Below, piece by piece: positions 16,768 through 26,437 of a DNA stretch of 64,000 bases. Origin of the DNA: an uncultured Pedosphaera sp. (GTDB lineage: Bacteria; Verrucomicrobiota; Verrucomicrobiia; Limisphaerales; Pedosphaeraceae); NCBI GenBank assembly GCA_903918755.1, contig CAIXFN010000085.1, forward strand, positions 19,344 to 83,343, given 5' to 3'. Every line of letters begins with the position of its first letter. The first letter of the stretch is position 1. A program made the position numbers and the translations under genes. The notes beneath the pieces are model-generated. The model saw only the letters and a program-made list of their open reading frames with translations, was not told the DNA's origin and did not search any database.

Positions 16768-17802
16768 TTAATATTTGCGGGTCGGCAGCGCGTCCTTGGC
16801 CTGGGACTGCTCATACACCGATTCCAAAACGCCGGTGTGCTTCGGCAAGGTCTTCTTGGCCATCAGCGCTTCCACGGCGTCAAACAATTGCGGCCCGATC
16901 AACGGATTGCATTCCACCGTGCAGTTCAACTTGCCATCTGCCATCGCTTGAAACGCTCCTTTGACGCCGTCAATCGAGACGATCAGGATGTCTTTGCCCG
17001 GCTTCAAACCGGCTTCTTCGATCGCCTGGATCGCCCCCAGCGCCATGTCGTCATTGTGCGCGTAGAGCGCCGTAATCTGTTTGGCTTCGGGGCTCTTCAG
17101 GAATGCTTCCATGACTTCCTTGCCCTTGGTCCGGGTAAAATCTCCGCTCTGGGATTTGATGATTTTCATTCCCGGGTTCTTCGCCAGCACATCTTCAAAA
17201 CCCTTCTTGCGGTCGATGGCGGGAGCGGAGCCCGGAGTGCCCACCAGCTCCGCGATCATGGCTTTGCCGCCCGTGGCCTTGGCCAGCCATTCCCCGGCGC
17301 GATGGCCTTCCTCGATGAAGTCCGAACCGATAAAGGTGGCATACAGGGAATCGTCCTTGGCATCCACTGCCCGGTCGGTCAGAACCACCGGAATTCCCGC
17401 CTTTTTGATGTCCTGCAAGACGGGTTCCCAACCCGACACAATCACGGGGGAGAAAGCAATCACATCCACTCCCTGCGCGATGAACGAGCGCAAAGCGTTG
17501 ATCTGGTTTTCCTGTTTCTGCTGGGCATCGGAGAATTTCAACTCGATCCCGCGCTTTTTGGCTTCAGATTGGATCGATTCCGTGTTGGCCGCGCGCCAGC
17601 CGCTTTCCGCGCCAATCTGGGAGAAGCCCACCACGATCTTCTTCTTGGCGATGGGTGCCGCACCCTCCGCCGCCGGTTTGGCGGGCTCGGCCGGTTTCTC
17701 ACCGCACGAAGACAGGAACACGCAGCACGCCGCCAGGGCGAGCCAGATCCCGCTGTTGGCCAGTCCTGCGCCCGGCCGTTTTGCCACTTGATATTTCTTC
17801 AT
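16768..17802 (-). CDS. ytfQ: Sugar-binding lipoprotein of ABC importer (YtfQ-like)
   Basis: This 344-residue periplasmic-binding protein begins MKKYQVAKRPGAG (ATG at 17802), with a hydrophobic signal and lipobox LSSC, so it is probably lipid-anchored. The mature domain starts KKIVVGFSQIGAESGWRAAN, followed by QKQENQINALRSFIAQGVD and VLTDRAVDAKDDSL, close to E. coli YtfQ, which binds galactofuranose. Upstream lies a 238-base gap without clear features before the Kai-linked kinase gene on the same strand. Read-through from the Kai operon is possible but not shown. Confidence 0.87.
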   Translation of the reverse strand: MKKYQVAKRPGAGLANSGIWLALAACCVFLSSCGEKPAEPAKPAAEGAAPIAKKKIVVGFSQIGAESGWRAANTESIQSEAKKRGIELKFSDAQQKQENQINALRSFIAQGVDVIAFSPVIVSGWEPVLQDIKKAGIPVVLTDRAVDAKDDSLYATFIGSDFIEEGHRAGEWLAKATGGKAMIAELVGTPGSAPAIDRKKGFEDVLAKNPGMKIIKSQSGDFTRTKGKEVMEAFLKSPEAKQITALYAHNDDMALGAIQAIEEAGLKPGKDILIVSIDGVKGAFQAMADGKLNCTVECNPLIGPQLFDAVEALMAKKTLPKHTGVLESVYEQSQAKDALPTRKY

Positions 17803-18040
17803 ATTGCTCAAAGGTTGCCATTGTGCCACCGCCGCCGGATGCTGCTGCCGATTCACCGGTGCCCAACCGGGCGGGGCGGGGTACGATGGCCGAGCTTACG
17901 GAACTCCCGCGTCCGGGCCAAACCTTTTTGTGACTCCGCAGCCTCCGTAAATTGGCCGACGGCCACCCACTTTTTGATTTCCGGTCTGGGACCGCCTGGC
18001 GCCTGGGCAGGAGAAGAGCCATGCGCCGGGGGGGGGGCGC

Positions 18041-19234
18041 TCAGGCCGGCAAGGGAATCTGGACGGCGATTTCCGTTCCCCCGCCGCGGCAGGAGCTCAT
18101 TTTCAGAATTCCTCCCACGTGGCTCGCCCGTTCGCTCATGCTGAGCAATCCCAAACTGCTGCCGCGCGGGCGCCGGTTCGGGTGCTGGTTCAGGTCAAAC
18201 CCCGCGCCGTCGTCCTGAATTTTTAGGCGGATGATGCCGTCCGTCTGTTTCAGTTGGAGGATTACTTTCTGCGCGTGGGCGTGCAGTTCCACGTTGCGCA
18301 AGGCCTCATGAATAATGCGGTACAAGGCCAGTTCGATGCCGGCCGGCAACCGTGCCGGCAGGGGTTTGCAATGCACCTTGCAGGTCATTCCGGTCCGGTG
18401 CGCAAACTCCCGCGCGATATTGCGCAATACGGCGTTGAGACCAACCTGTTCCAGCACTCCCGGCCGCAGGTCCCGGGAGATTCGTTCCACTACATTCGCG
18501 GTTTCGCCGAGCAGATCACGGAGTTGGATCGCCTCCCGCCGCGCCGGCCCGTTGGCCTCCGGCAGTTGGTCCGCGAGCACCTGGCTGCGGACGAGCACTG
18601 CGCAGAGCAGCTGGGTGACGTGGTCATGCAGTTCCAGAGCGACTCGCCCGCGCTCAGTTTCCTGAACTTCCACCACCCTTTGAATTAACGCGCGCAATTG
18701 TTCCTCACTACGCCGGACCTCGGTCAGGTCCGTCACGACCACCCCGAAGGTCGCGCGGTTGGAATTCGCCTGGGCGAGGGGCAGGATGGAGAGTTGCACG
18801 GGAGTGGCGGCTTCCTTGCCCGCCAGCAGCTGCACTTGCAGTTTGGCCCCCGTTCGATCGCGTTTTTTGAGGAGCTGCCCAAAAATTTTGCGGTCCGGGC
18901 CCCCCAGAAAGCGCGAAAAAGAACTGCCCACCACCTGCTCCAGCGGGCTTTTGACCAGGTCCGCAAAGCAGCGATTCGCAAACAGGATCGCCGCCTTCGC
19001 GCTGAGCGTCAGCGCGCCTTCATGCATGGACTCCATGAGGATGCGGTACGCGTGGTCGGCCCCTTCCAGGGTGAAAACTTGCGGGCCGCCATTGCTGGCC
19101 ACCACCACTGCGTCCACTTCCCCGCTGCGGATGGCCCGGATCACGGCAACCGCCTCCGCCAGTTTCGCGCGCAAATGCCGGACTTCCCGGGTGGACCCGG
19201 AAGGGCGGCGAGGGGATGCCGGTGAGGCACTCAC
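18041..19234 (-). CDS. PAS histidine kinase of NarL/NreB class, Kai-linked
   Basis: This 397-residue kinase has a short helical leader, one PAS domain (about residues 58-170), a HisKA_3 dimerisation domain with the phosphoacceptor in ALELHDHVTQ (His203), and a HATPase domain (IQDDGAGFD, GSSLGLLSMSERA). It lacks transmembrane segments, so it is cytoplasmic. The start is a GTG at 19234 preceded by AAGGA at a spacing of 11 bases; no ATG fits. It follows the second kaiB by 7 bases. Unlike cyanobacterial SasA it has no N-terminal KaiB-like domain. No LuxR-type response regulator lies beside it. Output of the Kai proteins through this kinase is inferred from the operon. Confidence 0.87.
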   Translation of the reverse strand: MSASPASPRRPSGSTREVRHLRAKLAEAVAVIRAIRSGEVDAVVVASNGGPQVFTLEGADHAYRILMESMHEGALTLSAKAAILFANRCFADLVKSPLEQVVGSSFSRFLGGPDRKIFGQLLKKRDRTGAKLQVQLLAGKEAATPVQLSILPLAQANSNRATFGVVVTDLTEVRRSEEQLRALIQRVVEVQETERGRVALELHDHVTQLLCAVLVRSQVLADQLPEANGPARREAIQLRDLLGETANVVERISRDLRPGVLEQVGLNAVLRNIAREFAHRTGMTCKVHCKPLPARLPAGIELALYRIIHEALRNVELHAHAQKVILQLKQTDGIIRLKIQDDGAGFDLNQHPNRRPRGSSLGLLSMSERASHVGGILKMSSCRGGGTEIAVQIPLPA

Positions 19235-19241
19235 GGGTTAC

Positions 19242-19583
19242 TCAATCCTTGGAGTTCCAGCCGAGTCCCACGAACAGACCCGCGCTCTTCGTCAGGTTGC
19301 CGATCAAGCGGACCACGGGTTTGGGGAATTCCCGCACGAGCGTTGGGGTGGCGACAATCTGGCCATTCCGCGCCAGGATGGGTTGTTGGTAAACATCGAT
19401 GACCTGCAAATCGTAGTTGCCCCGCAGTTCCGTGTCACACAACCGCCGGGCGCGCAGGATGGCGCGCCGCGACCGTTCCGTGGCTCCCGCCACATACAGT
19501 CGCAGGCGTTGTCTGGGCGGAGCGGCAACCGGCGGGCTTTGGGCCCGGGCTGGTCTGGCCGGTTTGGATTTGGCGGCTTTCAC
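19242..19583 (-). CDS. kaiB: Divergent KaiB-like protein
   Basis: This 113-residue protein keeps the KaiB thioredoxin-like core ([35 protein letters not shown]). It departs at the C-terminal signature: [17 protein letters not shown] where the neighbouring KaiB has [17 protein letters not shown]. The start is a GTG at 19583, in a GTGA overlap with the stop of the first kaiB. The C-terminal part of KaiB contributes to its fold switch and KaiC binding, so this copy may bind KaiC differently or serve the adjacent kinase, which lacks its own KaiB-like domain. That role is inference; family membership is secure. Confidence 0.88.
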   Translation of the reverse strand: MKAAKSKPARPARAQSPPVAAPPRQRLRLYVAGATERSRRAILRARRLCDTELRGNYDLQVIDVYQQPILARNGQIVATPTLVREFPKPVVRLIGNLTKSAGLFVGLGWNSKD

Positions 19584-19930
19584 GGCTGGCGGCTTCGGAG
19601 GGGAGCGGGGCGCAAGTCCAAACCTACGAGCACGCGTTCAGTGTCGGATAGGTCCCCGATGATTTTGCGTACCGGTTCCGGCAGGCGGCGCACCAAAGTG
19701 GGAATCGCCAGAATCTGATCCCCCTTGGAGAGTTGGGGTGACACCACGAGGTCGATCACCTCGATGCTGTAGATGCCCTGGAGGTGTTCCTCGCAGATTT
19801 GCTTCAAGTTCGCAAAGGCGGTCAGTGATTTGGGGGTCTGGCCGGCCACATAAAGCCGCAGTTGCCAGGATTTCTCCGCCGGTTCCGGGGCGCGCCGTGA
19901 CGCGGGTTTGACTGATTTGGTTTTTTTCAC
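19580..19930 (-). CDS. kaiB: Canonical KaiB clock protein homologue
   Basis: The 116-residue protein matches KaiB throughout: [45 protein letters not shown] and [17 protein letters not shown]. In cyanobacteria KaiB changes fold and binds the CI ring of KaiC during the night phase. The start is a GTG at 19930, overlapping the kaiC stop as GTGA, which implies translational coupling and a fixed ratio to KaiC. About 25 extra N-terminal residues are basic and low in complexity. Confidence 0.93.
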   Translation of the reverse strand: MKKTKSVKPASRRAPEPAEKSWQLRLYVAGQTPKSLTAFANLKQICEEHLQGIYSIEVIDLVVSPQLSKGDQILAIPTLVRRLPEPVRKIIGDLSDTERVLVGLDLRPAPLRSRQP

Positions 19931-21717
19931 AACGTTCCCGTCCGGCGTTTGGGACGGTTGAGTTTCTGGCCCCGAGGGGCGACGGCGGCATCCGCCTGCC
20001 GGAGGCGGCCCAGTTCCGTCCGCTCATCGGAGAGGAGCCGGGTTTGGGTGCCCACTTGTTCGGCGATGCGGCGCAGTTCCCGGGCCTCGGTTTCATAATC
20101 GGCGCGCAGCGCGCTGATCTGGCGCTCCAGGGCGGCCCGCTTCCGTTCGACTTCGCGTTTGAGTTGATCGGCTTCCAGTTGGCTGGCCAGCCGGGCCGCC
20201 TTTTCCAGCGAGTCTTGCGCCGCGCGCGCCGAACCGGTCAGAACGCCGCTGGCCCCGATATAGGCGTCCACGATGTCGATGCCCCGTTCGGAAATCAGAA
20301 ATTCGCGGATCTGGTTGGAGTGGGCCATGCCCCGGGCTTTCAATACGTAAAAAACCCGGTTGCGTTCACCATTGCCTTCAAAATCCTGCAACAAGAGCCA
20401 GGCATCCATGAGGGACGACATCGCCGCCTCACTTTGCTGCATGACATGCCCGGCTTGCGTCAGGCTGGTGAAGAGCGAAGTGATCTGGCAGCCCTTCAGG
20501 TAGTCGATCAACCGGGTGATCATGCCCTTGGTTTCGGAATTGGTACCGGAATCCATTAGGCTGGTGATTGGATCAATGATGACGACGTCCGGCTTGAAGG
20601 TGGCGATTTCCCGGAACATGGTCGCCAGATGCATCTCCAGCCCGCACAGTGAAGGCCGGGCCGAATGGAACCGAAGCAGGCCGCGCTTGACCAGCGGGGC
20701 CAGCCGCAGCCCGATCGAATGCATATTGCGAATGATTTGGGCCGGCGATTCTTCAAAAGAAAAGAACAGCACCCGCTCCCCGCGCCGGGCGGCTGCCTGG
20801 GCAAAATTGGTCGCAACGATGGTTTTCCCGGTCCCGGGGGTTCCAGTCAGCAGGATACTGCTGCCGCGAAAGAATCCTTTTCCCCCCAGCATGGCATCCA
20901 ACCGGGGAATGCCGGTCGCAATCCGCTCGTTGGACACCCCATGATTCAGCCCGAGGGAGGTGATGGGCAGAACGCTCAATCCTCCGTCGCCGATAAGAAA
21001 GGGAAACTCGTTGGTGCCATGCATCGCCCCGCGGTACTTCACCACCCGCAAATGACGCGTGGCAATCTGGTCGTTGATCCGGTGGTCCAACAGGATGACG
21101 CAGTCCGAGACGTATTCCTCGAGGCCGTGCCGCGTCAATTGTTCACGCCCGCGCTCCGCCGTAATCACTGTCGTCACCCCTTTATCTTTGAGCCAGCGGA
21201 AGAGTCGTCGCAATTCCGCGCGCAGGATGGCCTCATTGGGAATCCCGGCAAACAGCGCCTCCAAAGTATCCAGGACCACCCGCTTGGCACCGATGGAATC
21301 AATGGCGTAATTCAATCGCACGAACAAACCTTCCAAATCATACTCGCCGGTCTCGTGAATTTCGCTGCGCTCGATGTGCACATGCTCCAGCAGGATCATT
21401 TTGGCTTTTTCCAATCCCGGCAGATCAAAGCCGAGCGAGGCAACGTTGGCCCGCAACTCGGGTTCCGTCTCCTCAAAGGACATCAGCACGCCCGGTTCCC
21501 GGAAAGTCATCGCCCCGCGGACAAGGAATTCGGCGGCCAGCAGCGTTTTGCCACAACCCGCCCCGCCGCAGACCAGTGTCGGTCGGCCGCGCGGCAGCCC
21601 ACCGCTGGTGATTTCATCCAATCCCTGGATGCCGGTGGGACATTTGGGAAGCGATTTGGCGGGGGAAATCGTGGGGATTCCCGGCGGGCGGGGGCGGTCG
21701 GGGCCGGTTTTTTTCAT
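19927..21717 (-). CDS. kaiC: KaiC-like double-domain ATPase with coiled-coil tail
   Basis: From the ATG at 21717 (MKKTGPDRP) this is 596 residues with tandem RecA-like domains. CI has Walker A GGAGCGKT (51-58) and catalytic Glu82-Glu83 (SFEETE); CII has GTPGTGKT (292-299) and Glu322-Glu323 (SFEES). The cyanobacterial phosphosites Ser431/Thr432 align with Ser434-Ser435 ([10 protein letters not shown]), so autophosphorylation is possible. Instead of the short A-loop tail bound by KaiA, residues about 500-575 form a charged, probably coiled-coil extension. No kaiA is visible. The gene heads a kaiC-kaiB-kaiB-kinase operon. A timing or energy-state role is likely; true circadian rhythm is unproven. 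Confidence 0.92.
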   Translation of the reverse strand: MKKTGPDRPRPPGIPTISPAKSLPKCPTGIQGLDEITSGGLPRGRPTLVCGGAGCGKTLLAAEFLVRGAMTFREPGVLMSFEETEPELRANVASLGFDLPGLEKAKMILLEHVHIERSEIHETGEYDLEGLFVRLNYAIDSIGAKRVVLDTLEALFAGIPNEAILRAELRRLFRWLKDKGVTTVITAERGREQLTRHGLEEYVSDCVILLDHRINDQIATRHLRVVKYRGAMHGTNEFPFLIGDGGLSVLPITSLGLNHGVSNERIATGIPRLDAMLGGKGFFRGSSILLTGTPGTGKTIVATNFAQAAARRGERVLFFSFEESPAQIIRNMHSIGLRLAPLVKRGLLRFHSARPSLCGLEMHLATMFREIATFKPDVVIIDPITSLMDSGTNSETKGMITRLIDYLKGCQITSLFTSLTQAGHVMQQSEAAMSSLMDAWLLLQDFEGNGERNRVFYVLKARGMAHSNQIREFLISERGIDIVDAYIGASGVLTGSARAAQDSLEKAARLASQLEADQLKREVERKRAALERQISALRADYETEARELRRIAEQVGTQTRLLSDERTELGRLRQADAAVAPRGQKLNRPKRRTGTL

Positions 21718-21796
21718 GCAGGACAAAGAATCATCAGCCAGCGCGAATCAATGCGACTAGATAACTTATCCTGCCTCACTAGCCACATCTTGGCAT

Positions 21797-22158
21797 ATGG
21801 GGGAATCACCCCAGGATAATGCCTGCAACCTGGAAAATGCTTCCGCTTGTTTCAGGTTACTTCAGGGGTTGGGAGAGCGTTCCTCAAATACGTACGCGTT
21901 ACGGCCTATTCCCGCCACCGATTGCCGGTGCGAAATCTATTGGATTGTGGTTTGCCCGACCGATCAGCGACGGGGGGGCGATTGATTTTGGCGGAAACGG
22001 AGCGCCGGATCAAACAAGTCGGCGGAAAGCGGATCTACGTCGGATCTTCTTCCCTTCCGAGCTACGAACCGACGCGGGCCTTTTATGCCACGAACGGCTA
22101 TATGCTGAACGCCCGGCTGCCGGATTACCATTGGGCGGGCGATGATCTTTGCGTTTAA
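21797..22158 (+). pseudogene. GNAT acetyltransferase gene broken by a frameshift
   Basis: Two overlapping frames together spell a GNAT. The first gives RCEIYWIVVCPTDQRRG, the usual beta4 and acetyl-CoA loop region. The second continues RLILAETERRIKQVGG, then EPTRAFYATNGYMLNARLPD, the beta5-alpha4 region and C-terminus. The switch falls in a run of seven G (about 21972-21978), so one base has been gained or lost there. Upstream of CEIYW the homology is weak and the N-terminus is not clear. It lies between the divergent kaiC operon and a convergent thioredoxin-like gene. A sequencing error in the G run would also explain it. Confidence 0.62.
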
Positions 22159-22240
22159 CGCAAGACCATCGAATGATCCCCCTCCCGCCAAGTTTGGTGG
22201 CTGATCCTGGCGGGAAGGGTGCCGGCGGCAAAGCCGGAAC

Positions 22241-22795
22241 TCAGGTGGCGGGTTCGGCGAGCAATTTCTTGACGACCTTTTCTACGTTTTCGGGCTGCAG
22301 TCCAACGGCCCGCACAATTCCCTTGCGATCCACCACCGCATAGGTGGGATAATAGCCGACTTTCCAGGCCGCTTGCGATTTGAGGTTCGGATCAAGCGCG
22401 GTCGGGTATTGAATGCCTTTATCCTTCACCGTTTGCCCCATTTTCTCCTGGCCGCGGCTGCTGGTGCACACCCCGACAATGACCAAACCGTCCGCCTGGT
22501 ATTTCTTCAACATCTCATTGTTATGGGGGATGGCCGCCATGCACGGGCCGCACCAGGTGGCATAGAAATCCACCACCACCACCTTGGCCTTCATATCCTC
22601 AGGTTTGACCGTGCCATTGATCCAACCGGAAAGGTCCAGTGCCGGCATGGGTTTCCCCTCCAACGAAGCATGAGCCGAACGGTTTTTCGCGTCCGTATCC
22701 CAGGTCCAACTATCCGGAAACTCCCCGGCGTGAGCGCCCCGCGTGCAAGCCAGGGCGGTGACAGTAACAGCAGCAAAAAGACTTAAGTAACGCAT
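22241..22795 (-). CDS. TlpA/ResA-like exported thioredoxin-fold protein
   Basis: This 184-residue protein begins MRYLSLFAAVTVTALACTRG (ATG at 22795) with a Sec-type signal, possibly a lipoprotein (LAC). The thioredoxin domain has VVVVDFYATWCGPCMAAIP with the WCGPC active site and the cis-proline loop YYPTYAVVDRKG. Such proteins reduce or manage disulfides outside the cytoplasm, for example in cytochrome c maturation. It is divergent from aconitase across a 151-base gap. A second member of the same family lies convergent to the far end of aconitase. Confidence 0.88.
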   Translation of the reverse strand: MRYLSLFAAVTVTALACTRGAHAGEFPDSWTWDTDAKNRSAHASLEGKPMPALDLSGWINGTVKPEDMKAKVVVVDFYATWCGPCMAAIPHNNEMLKKYQADGLVIVGVCTSSRGQEKMGQTVKDKGIQYPTALDPNLKSQAAWKVGYYPTYAVVDRKGIVRAVGLQPENVEKVVKKLLAEPAT

Positions 22796-22873
22796 GAGCC
22801 ACGCTACGCGAGCGGGCGAAATTCTGCAAATCGAAACTACCTTGGCGCGGGAGGATAGACCTTGATGCGCCGC

Positions 22874-22902
22874 TTGACACCATCGCGGCCAAACCGCATT
22901 TT
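22874..22902 (+). promoter_or_regulatory. Putative sigma70 promoter of aconitase
   Basis: A perfect TTGACA (22874-22879) is followed after 17 bases by CATTTT (22897-22902). The start of transcription would be near 22909, leaving a leader of about 38 bases before the ATG at 22947. Confidence 0.5.
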
Positions 22903-22946
22903 TGGGGGCGCGTTGATGGCCACAAAAAATGCCGCGGCGGATTTTT

Positions 22947-25682
22947 ATGAATGAATTGCACAACTTGTTTGACACCCTGAAGAAATTTGACCTGGGAAAT
23001 GGAGGCCAAGGCTCGTTTTATTCCCTGCCCGCCCTGGAAACGGCCGGCGTTGGGCCCATCTCCCAGCTGCCGGTCTCCATTCGGTTGGTTCTGGAAGCCG
23101 TGCTCCGGAATTGCGACGGCAAAAAGGTTGCCGAGAAGAACATCCGCGAGTTGGCCAACTGGCAGCCGAAGGCGGAGCGGGTCGAGGAGATTCCGTTCAT
23201 CGTCGCCCGGATTGTTTTGCAGGATTTCACCGGGGTGCCGCTGCTGGTGGATCTTGCCGCCATGCGGTCCGCGGTGGCCCGGATGGGCCGGAACCCGAAG
23301 ATGATCGAACCGCTTGTCCCCGTGGATCTGGTGGTGGATCATTCCGTGCAGGTGGATTTCGCCGGTAACGCGCTGGCGCTCCAACGCAATCTCGACCTCG
23401 AATTTGAGCGCAACCGTGAGCGCTACCAGTTCTTGAAGTGGGGCATGCAGGCGTTTGACACCTTCAAGGTCGTTCCGCCCGGCATCGGCATTGTTCACCA
23501 GGTGAATCTCGAGTACCTGGCCAAGGGCGTGCTGGCCTCCGCGGATGGCGTTTATTATCCCGATACGCTGGTGGGCACGGACTCCCATACCACGATGATT
23601 AATGGCATCGGGATCGTCGGTTGGGGTGTCGGCGGCATCGAGGCGGAAGCGGGCATGCTCGGTCAGCCGGTTTATTTCCTGACCCCCGATGTGGTCGGGG
23701 TTTATCTGACCGGAGCCCTGCGCGAAGGCGTCACCGCCACTGACCTGGCCTTGACCGTGACCCAACTGCTGCGCAAGGCCAAGGTGGTTGGCAAATTCGT
23801 GGAATTCTATGGACCGGGTGCGGCCGCGCTTCCCGTGGTGGACCGCGCCACGATTGCCAACATGGCCCCTGAGTACGGGGCTACCATGGGTTTCTTCCCC
23901 ATTGACGCCGAATGCGTGAACTATTTGCGCGCCACCGGGCGCAGCGAAGAGCATTGCCGGATGTACGAGAATTATTACCGCGCCCAGGGACTGTTCGGAA
24001 TTCCCGAACGTGGCACGATTCAATATTCCACCGATGTGGAACTCGACCTGGCCAGTGTTCATCCCAGCGTGGCCGGTCCCAAGCGCCCGCAGGACCGCAT
24101 TGAATTGCCCAAACTCAAGGGTGAATTCGTCGGGGCCTTCTCCCGCCCGATTACGGAAAGCGGCTTTGGCAAGAAAGCGGAAGACCTCTCCCTCCGGGTG
24201 CCGGTGCAGGTGGCCGACACCGATGCCGCCGCCGCCCAGCCCCAATTGGAAACCCGCATTGGCAACGGCAGTGTGCTTATCGCCGCGATCACCAGTTGCA
24301 CCAACACCTCCAACCCGGGCGTGATGCTCGCGGCCGGATTGCTGGCCAAGAAAGCCATTGAGAAGGGGTTGCGTCCCAACCCCACGGTCAAATCTTCGCT
24401 CGCCCCTGGGTCACGCGTGGTGACGGATTATCTGACCCGCACCGGCCTGCAACCGTTCCTGGATCAGTTGGGATTCAACCTGGTGGGTTATGGTTGCACC
24501 ACGTGCATCGGCAACTCTGGTCCGTTGTCCCCGTCGATCGAGGAAGCCATCGTGAAAAACGACCTGGTGGCGGCGGCCGTCCTGTCCGGGAACCGGAATT
24601 TCGAAGCCCGCGTCCATCAGAACATCAAGGCGAATTTCCTCATGTCGCCGCCGCTCGTCGTGGCGTTTGCCCTGGCCGGCCGCGTCGATATTGACCTGAC
24701 GACCGAACCGATTGGCTTGGGCAGTAATGGTCAGCCGGTTTATCTCAAGGATATCTGGCCGACCTTGCAGGAAGTGCGCGATCAACTTGCGGCGGCCCTG
24801 CATCCCGAGGTGTTCCAACGGCTCTACCGCGATTTCGCCGGACAGAATCCCAAGTGGAATGAAATCTCCTCCAGCCTGGGGAATGTTTACGAATGGGCCG
24901 TGGACAGCACCTACATCCAGGAACCGCCTTTCTTCACGCAGTTTGCCCTGCAACCCGGGGAAATCCGCGGGATCACCGGAGCGCGGCCCCTCGGCATTTT
25001 TGGCGATAGCGTGACCACCGACCACATCTCGCCAGCCGGCAATATCAAGAAGACCTCGCCGGCCGGTAAGTACTTGATCGACCACGGGGTGGATTATGCG
25101 GATTTCAATAGTTACGGCTCCCGCCGCGGCAACGACCGCGTCATGACCCGGGGCACCTTCGCGAATGTCCGGATCAAGAACCTCATGGTTCCGGGTGTGG
25201 AAGGTGGCGTCACCAAGTACCAACCCAGCGGCGAAGTCATGAGCATTTTTGACGCCGCCGCCAAGTATGCCGCCGCCGGCACTCCCTTGATCATCTTCGC
25301 GGGGCAGGAATACGGCACCGGGAGCTCCCGGGATTGGGCCGCCAAAGGCACGAACCTGCTGGGCGTGCGGGCCGTGGTGGCGCAAAGTTTCGAGCGCATC
25401 CACCGTTCCAACCTCGTGGGCATGGGTGTGCTGCCCCTGCAATTCAAGGAAGGCGCCACCGCCCAGTCCCTGAATCTGGACGGCACGGAAGTTTACGACC
25501 TGCTGGGGGTGGGGGCTGACCTGAAGCCGCAACAGGATTTGACCTTGCGCATCACCCGGGCGAATGGCGTCGTGGAAAATGTGGCCGTTCGCTGCCGGAT
25601 CGATACCCCGATCGAAATCGATTACTACCAGCACGGTGGCATCCTGCCGTTCGTGCTTCGCCAGTTGGTCGCCAAAGCTTGA
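22947..25682 (+). CDS. acnA: Aconitate hydratase A
   Basis: This 911-residue enzyme of AcnA/IRP1 type interconverts citrate and isocitrate in the TCA cycle. The three [4Fe-4S] ligands are Cys451 ([10 protein letters not shown]), Cys517 and Cys520 ([11 protein letters not shown]), with the same 66- and 3-residue spacing as E. coli AcnA. Other signatures are [15 protein letters not shown] and [11 protein letters not shown]. The ATG at 22947 ([17 protein letters not shown]) is preferred over one six codons upstream because GGCGGA lies 5 bases before it and the family N-terminus starts there. A strong terminator follows at 25701. AcnA proteins without iron can bind mRNA; nothing here tests that. 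Confidence 0.96.
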   Translation: MNELHNLFDTLKKFDLGNGGQGSFYSLPALETAGVGPISQLPVSIRLVLEAVLRNCDGKKVAEKNIRELANWQPKAERVEEIPFIVARIVLQDFTGVPLLVDLAAMRSAVARMGRNPKMIEPLVPVDLVVDHSVQVDFAGNALALQRNLDLEFERNRERYQFLKWGMQAFDTFKVVPPGIGIVHQVNLEYLAKGVLASADGVYYPDTLVGTDSHTTMINGIGIVGWGVGGIEAEAGMLGQPVYFLTPDVVGVYLTGALREGVTATDLALTVTQLLRKAKVVGKFVEFYGPGAAALPVVDRATIANMAPEYGATMGFFPIDAECVNYLRATGRSEEHCRMYENYYRAQGLFGIPERGTIQYSTDVELDLASVHPSVAGPKRPQDRIELPKLKGEFVGAFSRPITESGFGKKAEDLSLRVPVQVADTDAAAAQPQLETRIGNGSVLIAAITSCTNTSNPGVMLAAGLLAKKAIEKGLRPNPTVKSSLAPGSRVVTDYLTRTGLQPFLDQLGFNLVGYGCTTCIGNSGPLSPSIEEAIVKNDLVAAAVLSGNRNFEARVHQNIKANFLMSPPLVVAFALAGRVDIDLTTEPIGLGSNGQPVYLKDIWPTLQEVRDQLAAALHPEVFQRLYRDFAGQNPKWNEISSSLGNVYEWAVDSTYIQEPPFFTQFALQPGEIRGITGARPLGIFGDSVTTDHISPAGNIKKTSPAGKYLIDHGVDYADFNSYGSRRGNDRVMTRGTFANVRIKNLMVPGVEGGVTKYQPSGEVMSIFDAAAKYAAAGTPLIIFAGQEYGTGSSRDWAAKGTNLLGVRAVVAQSFERIHRSNLVGMGVLPLQFKEGATAQSLNLDGTEVYDLLGVGADLKPQQDLTLRITRANGVVENVAVRCRIDTPIEIDYYQHGGILPFVLRQLVAKA

Positions 25683-25700
25683 GTTGGCCGGCGGTAAAAC

Positions 25701-25739
25701 AAAACGGCGGCAGGTATCGGGCACCTGCCGCCGTTTTTT
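25701..25739. terminator. Strong rho-independent terminator, bidirectional
   Basis: A perfect 15-base stem (25701-25715 with 25723-25737) encloses a 7-base loop, is GC-rich at its core, and ends in T6 on the plus strand and A-rich sequence on the other side (U run on the minus strand). It lies between the convergent ends of acnA and a thioredoxin-like gene and can serve both. Confidence 0.93.
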
Positions 25740-25753
25740 CGTGAAGGCCGAGC

Positions 25754-26437
25754 TTACTTTTCTGCCCGGATTTGCTTTTCGCCTTTGGCCACGGTGGCGG
25801 CGTCCACTTTGACCCCCGCTTTGGCCAGGGCGGCTTCCAGGCGCGCGTCGCCTTCGCTATAACCCACCAACGTCTCCGCCACTCTGCCATCTCCCGTCAG
25901 GATCAGTTGGGTGGGAATGCCCTGAACGCCATAAAGTTTCTTCGAGGCCCGGTCGTCATAATTGGCGGAGCCGCGCTCGTTGGGATCGCTGGTGAAGATA
26001 ATGTCCGGATACTTGGCTTGGTTCGCCTTGACCCAGGGTTCAAACTTGGCGCGGGTGTCACTCGTGCAGACTGCCAGAACCACGACCCCCGCGGATTTAT
26101 ATTGGTGGGCCACCTCCTGGGTGTGGGGCAGGGACTTCATGCAGGGGCCGCACCAGGTCGCCCAAAAATCCAGCACCACGACCTTGCCTTTGAAATCCGC
26201 CAGTTGCACCGTCTTGCCCGCCAGGTCCAGCGAGGCAAACTCCGGTGCTTGGGAGCCCTGGGTCAGCAATTTAACCGTAGGCCCGGGATTCCCGGTTGTC
26301 GGTGCGCCACCCGGGGCGGGCACCAGCTTGGTGGCTGGGATGGAGCCCCGATTAGTGGTATTTTGGGCGGTGGCAGTGGTGCTGACCAGCACGAGTGCCG
26401 CCAGCCAAGAGAGATAGTTGCGGGTGAATTTTTTCAT
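25754..26437 (-). CDS. TlpA-like exported thioredoxin-fold protein
   Basis: This 227-residue protein starts at the ATG at 26437 (MKKFTRNYLSWLAALVLVST) with a signal peptide ending near TATAQ, followed by a Pro/Gly-rich linker of about 55 residues. The thioredoxin domain has QLADFKGKVVVLDFWATWCG then PCMKSLPH (active site WCGPC) and GIPTQLILTGDGRV. It is the AhpC-TSA/Redoxin type found in TlpA and ResA. Its C-terminus faces acnA and shares that terminator. It is likely an extracytoplasmic thiol reductase with unknown client. Confidence 0.88.
   Translation of the reverse strand: MKKFTRNYLSWLAALVLVSTTATAQNTTNRGSIPATKLVPAPGGAPTTGNPGPTVKLLTQGSQAPEFASLDLAGKTVQLADFKGKVVVLDFWATWCGPCMKSLPHTQEVAHQYKSAGVVVLAVCTSDTRAKFEPWVKANQAKYPDIIFTSDPNERGSANYDDRASKKLYGVQGIPTQLILTGDGRVAETLVGYSEGDARLEAALAKAGVKVDAATVAKGEKQIRAEK

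Noticed and set aside
18025..18038. Long G run near the kinase 3' end as a phase-variable tract
   Set aside because: It lies just outside the coding sequence, so a length change would not alter the protein.
15583..18144. Long open frame on the plus strand opposite the ABC importer genes
   Set aside because: It is exactly antisense to ytfQ/ytfR with His/Gln/Arg-rich composition typical of reverse-strand reading of GC-rich genes; no domain.
22710..24245. Long minus-strand open frame opposite aconitase
   Set aside because: Antisense shadow of a certain gene; it crosses the thioredoxin gene start and promoter region.
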